A stretch of DNA of 26,633 nucleotides from Plakobranchus ocellatus (Eukaryota > Mollusca > Gastropoda > Plakobranchidae), in NCBI GenBank assembly GCA_019648995.1, contig BLXT01008457.1, positions 867,365 through 893,997 on the forward strand. Reading direction: 5' to 3'. Every line of letters begins with the position of its first letter. Position 1 is the stretch's first letter. This document shows positions 21,206 to 26,633 of this stretch, piece by piece. The notes beneath the pieces are model-generated. The model did no database searches. It saw only the letters and a list, made by a program, of their open reading frames with translations, and was not told the DNA's origin. A program made the translations under genes and the position numbers.

Positions 21206-22258
21206 ATGGAGTGAAACACCAGCTTCGTGTCCACCTGGCGTATGGAATCAACACCCCGATACTCGGAGACCACAAGTTCTCACATTTCTCTAGACTGGCT
21301 CCACAGGTGAATGCTCACGTGTTAGTTGATCTCTAGGAAACAGTCCACAGTGCCATATTCTCAACAACAGTAAAAATAAATTTAAAAATATTTGGACTTG
21401 AGTCATAATGACCCTAATGTCACAAAAAAAATTTGTTTCTAGATTGATTATTGTAATGCAACTTGTTTTTCTCCTGCCAATGCTTTTTCTTCATGACCTA
21501 CACGAAGCTAAGACTTTGAAATTCAACCTAGTAACTTTCAGAGGAAGAGTGCTGTGGCTTATCTGGTAAGGCAGTTGGCTACCAAGTGAGAGGTCAGAGG
21601 TTCAAATCCAAGTCCTGGGCAACTCAATTTTTCATTACCCCTGTGTCTAGCCAGCACTAAATGGGTAAATAGGTCTCTTAAGAGCCAGTGAGGAAAGGAA
21701 TGGCAATCTACCACAGAATTTCATTCCAAGAGCAATCAGGATTCTACTCCTGGCATCACTGATGCTTGGGCCTAGCATGGGACCCACTTTACTTTTATGG
21801 CATTCAGAGGAAGAAGCCTTTCATAATTATTTTATTAGGATCAAGATGCTGGGGTTTGTTTACGCTTTTCTTTCTGTATTCCTCATTGTTTGGATTTATT
21901 TCAGGTTAATGTAACCTTCTCTGAGGATTATTTTTTTGTCTTCTTATTTTTCAAAAAAGTTTTGATATCTTTTTAACCATTTTAAACCCTTGCCTAGTTT
22001 ATAACAGAAAAGACTGCAAAAAAAGTTTTGGGTGTTCTTTTTTTTTCTTCTCTACCATATCTCAAGAAACTGGATCCAAGCTCTCTGGCCTTGTTGAAAA
22101 TCCGACAAGCCAAGGGACGTCACTTGGCCCTACATTTGCATGTGCGAACCGTCGTGCTGACCAATTACAGAGGGAAGATGATCTTTTTAACCACACGGCC
22201 ACCAGCACATTTCATAGACAACCTGAGGAGTTTGAAGCTTCACATGCCCAAGAAATAA
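21206..22258 (+). CDS. RPUSD4: RPUSD4-type mitochondrial RNA pseudouridine synthase, last two exons
   Basis: Exon 21206-21306 (acceptor ATGCACAG, donor GTGAAT) and exon 22067-22258 (acceptor CTCAAG, stop TAA 22256-22258) join in phase 0 and give 96 residues plus a split first codon. They read GVKHQLRVHLAYG, PILGDHKFSHFSRLAPQ, KLDPSSLALLKIRQAKGRHL, ALHLHVRTVVL and RPPAHFIDNLRSLKLHMPKK. This is the C-terminal part of the RluA-type fold: the G-KHQ-R-H-A motif, the PI-GD-KY strand, L-LHA, and the closing F-(V/I)-H/D-LR-L helix. It matches RPUSD4, which modifies mitochondrial rRNA and mRNA. The intron carries a SINE (21549-21802). Exons with the HRLDK-T catalytic motif were not found upstream within the window. 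This may be an intact gene with distant exons, an assembly break, or a 3' fragment. Confidence 0.85.
21537..21814 (+). mobile_element. tRNA-derived SINE, family 1, with 12-bp target-site duplication
   Basis: The body 21549-21802 is flanked by the direct repeat TTCAGAGGAAGA at 21537-21548 and 21803-21814. The A box is TGGCTTATCTGG (21555-21566) and the B box GGTTCAAATCC (21599-21609). The body shares landmarks with the minus-strand copy at 7603-7850: CTGTGTCTAGCCAGCACT, AATGGCAATCTACC, TTCTACTCCTGGCATCAC, and the end GACCCACTTTACTTTTATGG. The preserved duplication makes this the younger copy. It lies within the RPUSD4 intron. Confidence 0.9.
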
Positions 22259-22620
22259 GACTTGAACCAGTGGACTAATTAACCAAACAGGGAGGGTAAT
22301 CTTTCTGACCACATTGCCAACAGCACATGTTATTGGCAACATGAGAAGTTGTAAGGTTAACATGAGCAAGAAACAAGACTTAAAGTTGAACCTGTAGTTT
22401 GTCCAACTATAGAAGGAGGTTTATTTTTTTGATCACTCGGCCAACAGCACATTTCATTGATAAGTGAGAGGTTGTAAGGTTAACCTGAGCTAGAAATATG
22501 ACTCTAATCTTTAGATTGCCCATTCAGCCACCAGAATATAGAGATGATGATGATCTTTGTGACCGCTCGCCCACCACCACATTCTATAGACAACCTGAGA
22601 AGTTTTAAGACTCAAAACTG
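22160..22620 (+). repeat. Four-copy tandem duplication of the RPUSD4 last-exon end
   Basis: The end of the coding exon (copy 1) is followed in the 3' UTR by three diverged copies. The anchor CAGCACAT stands at 22203, 22321 and 22445, and as CACCACAT at 22575, giving steps of 118, 124 and 130 bases. In the same relative frame the copies read IFLTTRPPAHFIDNLRS, IFLTTLPTAHVIGNMRS, IFLITRPTAHFIDK and IFVTARPPPHSIDNLRS. The copies follow the TAA of the normal product and none has an evident splice acceptor of its own, so they probably lie in untranslated sequence. The open frame 22544-22783 is copy 4 running on into downstream sequence, not a gene. Confidence 0.85.
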
Positions 22621-22685
22621 TATAGTGTGGACTTGTAGATTTTGTGTATTTGGCAATTTTTTTATTTTCTTGTCATCTGTCCAGG

Positions 22686-22719
22686 GTGTGTGTGTGTGTG
22701 TGTGGTGGGGGGGGGGGGG
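22686..22719. repeat. (TG)n followed by a G-run
   Basis: About 19 bases of TG repeats, then TGG and 13 G after one T. Plain microsatellite. Confidence 0.9.
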
Positions 22720-23056
22720 AAGCTATTACTGTTTGACCTCACTTAGTCATGACTGTCCTGGTTCAGTAGTTATCTGTCCTTAGTTCTTATTTTTCCCAAT
22801 CCTATACCTTACATAAGGCTATTGTAATATGTACCAAGACCTGTCTAAACAAATTGTTAATCGGGCTTTAAACAACCAGCTCAGTCTTAACCTACAGTGT
22901 ATGAGCTTTGTCACAAAGTGAATGTGGTTTATCTAATTGTGGATAAGCTATATAATACACAAAACTGTCACTGTATTAGTTAACCACAGATATATTTATG
23001 TGGGGTAGCCACTGTGAGTTTAAGTTGTTTTAAAAATTATTTCAAACAAAAGCAAA

Positions 23057-23062
23057 AATAAA
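23057..23062 (+). terminator. Candidate polyadenylation signal of the RPUSD4-type gene
   Basis: First AATAAA after the stop at 22258. A second is at 23278-23283. Use of either would put all three extra exon-end copies inside the 3' UTR. Confidence 0.45.
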
Positions 23063-23283
23063 CTTCATAATTATCCATGTGAAAAATTGTCAAGTGCGAC
23101 ACGGGGCTTATTAGGACTGGTTTCTAGACACACTGTTACCAGTGCCTCTTGTTTGTTTGTGTATTTGTTTGTTGCTTTTTTTTTTTTCAAATCATATGTG
23201 TTGCAATGAAAAAATGTTCATATACATTACATAATGACAAATTTTAAAAAATATGCTGTACTGGATTGTGAAAAGAGAATAAA

Positions 23284-24399
23284 ACAGTCAGTGTCAATTT
23301 ATTTACACTTTATCAGTGCTTCTGGTTGCACGCATTTCCATATTTTCAGTCTTCCAGGGAATTTATGTATCTGAGTAGTTGCAATAATTTCATGTATTTC
23401 AAATGCTGCTTCATAGATTTTTCATTACTTCAGAGTAAAACAAAATGTAAGTTAAATTGATGCTAAAGTGCATCCGAATGGCTTTATTTGCAGTCCTCTT
23501 TTAACAGATTTCTAGGGGAGCATCTGCATGCCCCTTGACACCCGTAGGTATGCTTCTGCCTTCAGTGGTCGCATTGCCCAGAACCTGGAAAAAATCCTCG
23601 GTTTTCTTTATTTCTCACTGGAAGCGCTGCTTTATATAACATTACTGACTCACAAAACCACCCCTTCCTTTGGTGTAGTAGAAAGTTTACTTTCATGTAC
23701 ACTTTTTTTCAAAGCAATCTTCACACTGATTCTGAATTGTTACAAGAAGTTGAGAATCTTTACAAAAATCTCTATCTTGCCAAAGATATTTCAATTTCAA
23801 TAATCTTTCTTATTAAAAATTTATTTTCATAAAATGTGGTATCCTTTTTTTTTTCCATTAAATTTGTACAAGATGTCATGAAAATTAAAGTGTCAATTGT
23901 TATTTCAGTCTCATGCTCTGAGCCTCAATTTGATCACAGTGTGTATAGAAGTTACAGGTTATGGCTGAATTATTTTAAAAAAAAAAAAAGAAAAGAAAAA
24001 TATAAAATATCAGCCATCCATTTCCAAATCAAAAATAGTATATATACCTACCTTGTTTTGACGAAATCAAAGAGACACATCTGTGTGACAACTTCTACAG
24101 TAGATCACACCTGAACCGAAAAAAACGGCTAAACCAAAATGAAATTGAAGAGCTTTCCGTTTTTCCTCTTATTCTTTCCTCTTATTAAACATGCAATAAA
24201 CCGAAAGCTTGGCTGCCAAACTATCGCTAAAGCGAAATAAAAACTACCGGGAAAGCCCAGTCACTGTCCGACCAACACATAAAAAGAAGACTTTTTTTTT
24301 TTTAAAACACACCTTGCCCTTCCCTTTCTTTCTCGCATTACTCCACACAAACCCATTACTGTTAGATACCGGTACCTCAAACTACAGACGGCCTGGCCC
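23284..24399. other. Intergenic stretch, nothing recognised
   Basis: AT-rich with T- and A-runs. The open frames at 23528-23803 and 23836-24114 show no family features and have low-complexity or hydrophobic composition without splice context. Confidence 0.5.
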
Positions 24400-24948
24400 G
24401 ATGACTGGCTAGGTCTAAGTCTAGTGAATAGAGATGGGAGTTTTGTCTAGTGCACACACCTGCCCACCCCTTCTCTTCCACCACTCAGTTACGCAGCGGG
24501 ACCGTGCCAGGCACTCCCTACATATCTAGGTCCCGTCAGCGCTAAGCTAAGCGTAGACCCACACTAAAAGCGACGCGACATGTCATGGCTAACTTGACAG
24601 ACTGATGTCGCAGTTACTGTGCGCTACCCACCGACAAGTTAGCCTGATAATTTGCGTAACAAGACTGGCCTCGTGGTTCGCGCGGCAACGGTCAGTAGAA
24701 TTATGCGTGGTCACGTAATGGCACCCCCCTTTCCCTTATCCGACAGAGCCAATTGAGTAATCCCTGGCTGCAAAACCTCTCACGTGTCGGTGTCGTAGCC
24801 AACATAGTGTGCGCTGTTAGTAAAAAAATTATAGCGTTTCCAAACATGTTGGTTGTTGCACCGTTGGAAGCCCAAACTGCTGCCCCAAGTGTGCGCTGTC
24901 ACTAAGGGGTTGTTCAAATATTAGGCCTGGGCACGAAGCCTATTTCTT
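24400..24948. other. CpG-containing non-coding stretch
   Basis: Markedly less AT-rich than the rest, with many CpGs. It holds a 10-base inverted repeat, GGCTAACTTG at 24587-24596 and CAAGTTAGCC at 24635-24644, and the string GTGTGCGCTGT twice (near 24807 and 24890). It may be a promoter region of a gene beyond the window or a decayed element. No exon is seen. Confidence 0.4.
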
Positions 24949-24964
24949 GGTGTTCATGAACACC
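24949..24964. promoter_or_regulatory. Perfect 16-bp palindrome GGTGTTCATGAACACC
   Basis: The 16 bases equal their own reverse complement. A second partial copy (GTGTTCATGAA) starts about 33 bases downstream at 24983. Perfect palindromes of this size often bind dimeric factors, but no factor is assigned here. Confidence 0.5.
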
Positions 24965-25089
24965 GAGTAACTCAGCCGGAAGTGTTCATGAATCTGATTA
25001 CGAATATGAATACCGGAACTATTTATCTTCAGCGACAACGCCCCCTTTCTACTCATCTCAAATGAAACACTCACTAGCCTTGCAGGAGT

Positions 25090-25330
25090 CGAATAGTACA
25101 ACGAATCCAGTGACGTATGCAACGAATCCTATGACGTATCAAGTCATCGCGTGTGTTCGTGTTGCAGACCAGAGGTTATGAAAGGTCATTTCTCTTGACT
25201 TCCGGTGACATTTTTTTTCCCGCCGAATAGTACAACGAATCCAGTGACATAATTATGCAACGAATCCGATGACGTAGAAAAATCATCGCCTGTGTGCGTG
25301 TTGCGCCTAATATGTGTTGACGGAGGTCAA
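25090..25330. repeat. 134-bp tandem duplication with CRE-like TGACGTA sites
   Basis: GAATAGTACAACGAATCCAG starts at 25091 and again at 25225. After each comes TGACGTA or TGACATA, then GCAACGAATCC and ATGACGTA, then ATCATCGC-GTGT-CGTGTTGC. TGACGTA, the core of cAMP-response elements, is present at 25111, 25132 and 25270. It could be a duplicated promoter segment or the inside of a repeat. CGAATCCT also recurs at the very end of the window (26606-26621). Confidence 0.7.
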
Positions 25331-25780
25331 TGCACTAATTGTCGACCGACGCATCACATCCCCCTCTCCCCCCACCGACCATGCTGCGTGGGCGCAGGCC
25401 TAGATCTGGCTGCACTGCATGTTTCTTGCAGGAGGACTAGATCTAGACTTGTTATGTATTAGGCATCGCCTGTTTGGCTTTATTTGAAAGAGGCGATGCT
25501 ACTGGGTGAAATTGGTATAGACCTACAAATAATTACTAGGAAATTGTTTGCAGATGACTATTTTTTAGATGCGCAAAGACAATTACTACTACCAGGCATA
25601 AACAAGCTGGTCGAGAAAGAGGATGAGAGGAGCGATCATTGTTCATATTTATACCCTTAATTCCATTGCATTTGCAGGGAGAAAGGGGGAGAGTTGGGCA
25701 CAGAAGAGAAAATTATACCTTTTTTTATATTAATTCAATATTTTATTAACCTTGTTTTTTTTTAATATTCCTTCCTAGAA

Positions 25781-25860
25781 GGAGCAAGTCACAACAATGA
25801 GATCAACTTGTTTTACATTCCGATGATCTCAGGCTTTCTGTCTCATCGTCAAGTGTAGCG
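25781..25860 (-). mobile_element. SINE fragment, family 3, minus orientation (copy A)
   Basis: Bases 25781-25840 align without gaps to 26042-26101 with 46 of 60 identical, mostly transitions apart. On the minus strand the segment reads GAAAGCCTGAGATCA, shared exactly with the SINE at 14907-15027. The tRNA part to its right (25841-25860) is badly decayed. Confidence 0.6.
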
Positions 25861-26041
25861 CTGTGTGCAAAATTTATTGCAATAGATGTAGATCTAATCA
25901 AGGTCTGAAATAAATTGCGCAATAATCAGATACTCAAAAGGTCGTGCCAGAAGTCAGTGGCTCAATCTTTTTCCTTTAAAAAAATTATTAAAATTCAAAC
26001 TTTATTCAACAAAGGTCTTTTTCAAATCTTTATTTCTATAG

Positions 26042-26140
26042 GGAGTGAGTTACTATAATGAAATCAACCCTTTTAACATTCTGATGGCCTCAGGCTTTTT
26101 GAGCCCCGTTCGAACCGAGCGCTTCGTGGTAGGTTGACTC
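26042..26140 (-). mobile_element. SINE fragment, family 3, minus orientation (copy B)
   Basis: Same 60-base body as copy A, 261 bases further on. The minus strand also keeps a B-box-like GGTTCGAAC (26116-26108) to its right. Similarity continues weakly further right in both copies (AGATCTAATCAAGG / AGATTTAATCAAGG), so the pair may come from one tandem duplication rather than two insertions. Confidence 0.6.
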
Positions 26141-26633
26141 GAAATTCATCTTTCATACTGATCTTGCAAATGCAGTAGCAGTAGAGATCTAGATTTAATC
26201 AAGGCCAAGTCACACAGCAACTGATAAAAGCAATCGCACACATACATATAAAGTGAGGCCAGGCGCCTCTGTTTTGACCAATGGTTCACAACTTGTGTTA
26301 TCATGGCTCTACTACTAGTAACAGCTTTCTAATGTTACAAATGCAATATCGCAGTCATGTGACATTTTGTGAATAAACGTATTATAAGGCTGATATTGAA
26401 TTTATCTGCATTTTCTGTAATTAGAAATTCCGCGGCGCATCGGTTGTACAAAATCTGTAGGCCTAGGTAATACGAAATCACAAGAAAGATGGGAACCACT
26501 GTTTCAGCTGTATCTCGGCTAGGCTATATTGCTTATGTAGCTACAACCCTCTCCCCCCATCCTTTCTCCAGTATGATTGTCTCACTAGGATCATCAAGGC
26601 ACGACGAATCCTAGCGAATCCTAATGAATACTA
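26141..26633. other. Window end, no gene recognised
   Basis: Mixed-composition DNA without exon signals. The last 30 bases hold the CGAATCCT strings also found in the CRE-like repeats. Confidence 0.45.

Noticed and set aside
23528-23803. 91-residue open frame preceded by TTTATTTGCAG
   Set aside because: The frames entering from the acceptor stop quickly, and the product has no family feature.
24704-24925. Segment with GGGGTTGTTCAAATATTA reminiscent of a common invertebrate repeat end
   Set aside because: No inverted partner of adequate similarity could be found in the window.
25771-26155. Pair of duplicated, possibly mutually exclusive exons
   Set aside because: The block also occurs in a tRNA-headed SINE at 14907-15027, and one copy has a B box, so a repeat explains it better.

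Overview
The window looks like AT-rich nuclear DNA of an invertebrate animal, most likely a mollusc (perhaps a gastropod). The genes are split by GT-AG introns of about 0.2 to 1.7 kb. The space between exons holds T-tracts, (ATC)n, (GACA)n and (TA)n microsatellites, tRNA-derived SINEs and decayed mariner elements. The species call is an impression from these features; the gene calls rest on translated exons.

Three host genes can be supported, all on the + strand. (1) At 352-1536 are the last two exons of a small START-domain lipid-transfer protein of the STARD4/STARD5 type. (2) At 8160-16034 are nine exons of an unrecognised coiled-coil protein. All eight junctions agree in phase and give one 451-residue reading frame with a basic Ser/Pro-rich tail. 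(3) At 21206-22258 are the last two exons of an RPUSD4-type mitochondrial pseudouridine synthase. Its earlier exons, which would carry the catalytic Asp motif, were not found in the 5 kb upstream. The genes share orientation but show no functional link.

Mobile DNA fills much of the rest. There are two broken mariners of different lineages (13411-14292 and 20053-21092). A 1,421-bp element (17567-18987) has perfect 32-bp terminal inverted repeats and sits in a (TA)n tract. It carries several internal copies of its own terminal motif and matches no family I can name. At least two tRNA-derived SINE families are present, some copies with clear target-site duplications.

The most unusual points are these: the new TIR element with repeated terminal motifs; four diverged tandem copies of the end of the RPUSD4 last exon, which still read like the protein in the original frame; and three transposon insertions lying within about 15 bases of splice sites of the coiled-coil gene, one of which duplicated the branch-site/T-tract region and another possibly the splice donor. 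The right end (24400-26633) has no recognisable gene. It is richer in CpG and contains a tandemly repeated CRE-like segment, a perfect palindrome and two parallel SINE copies.
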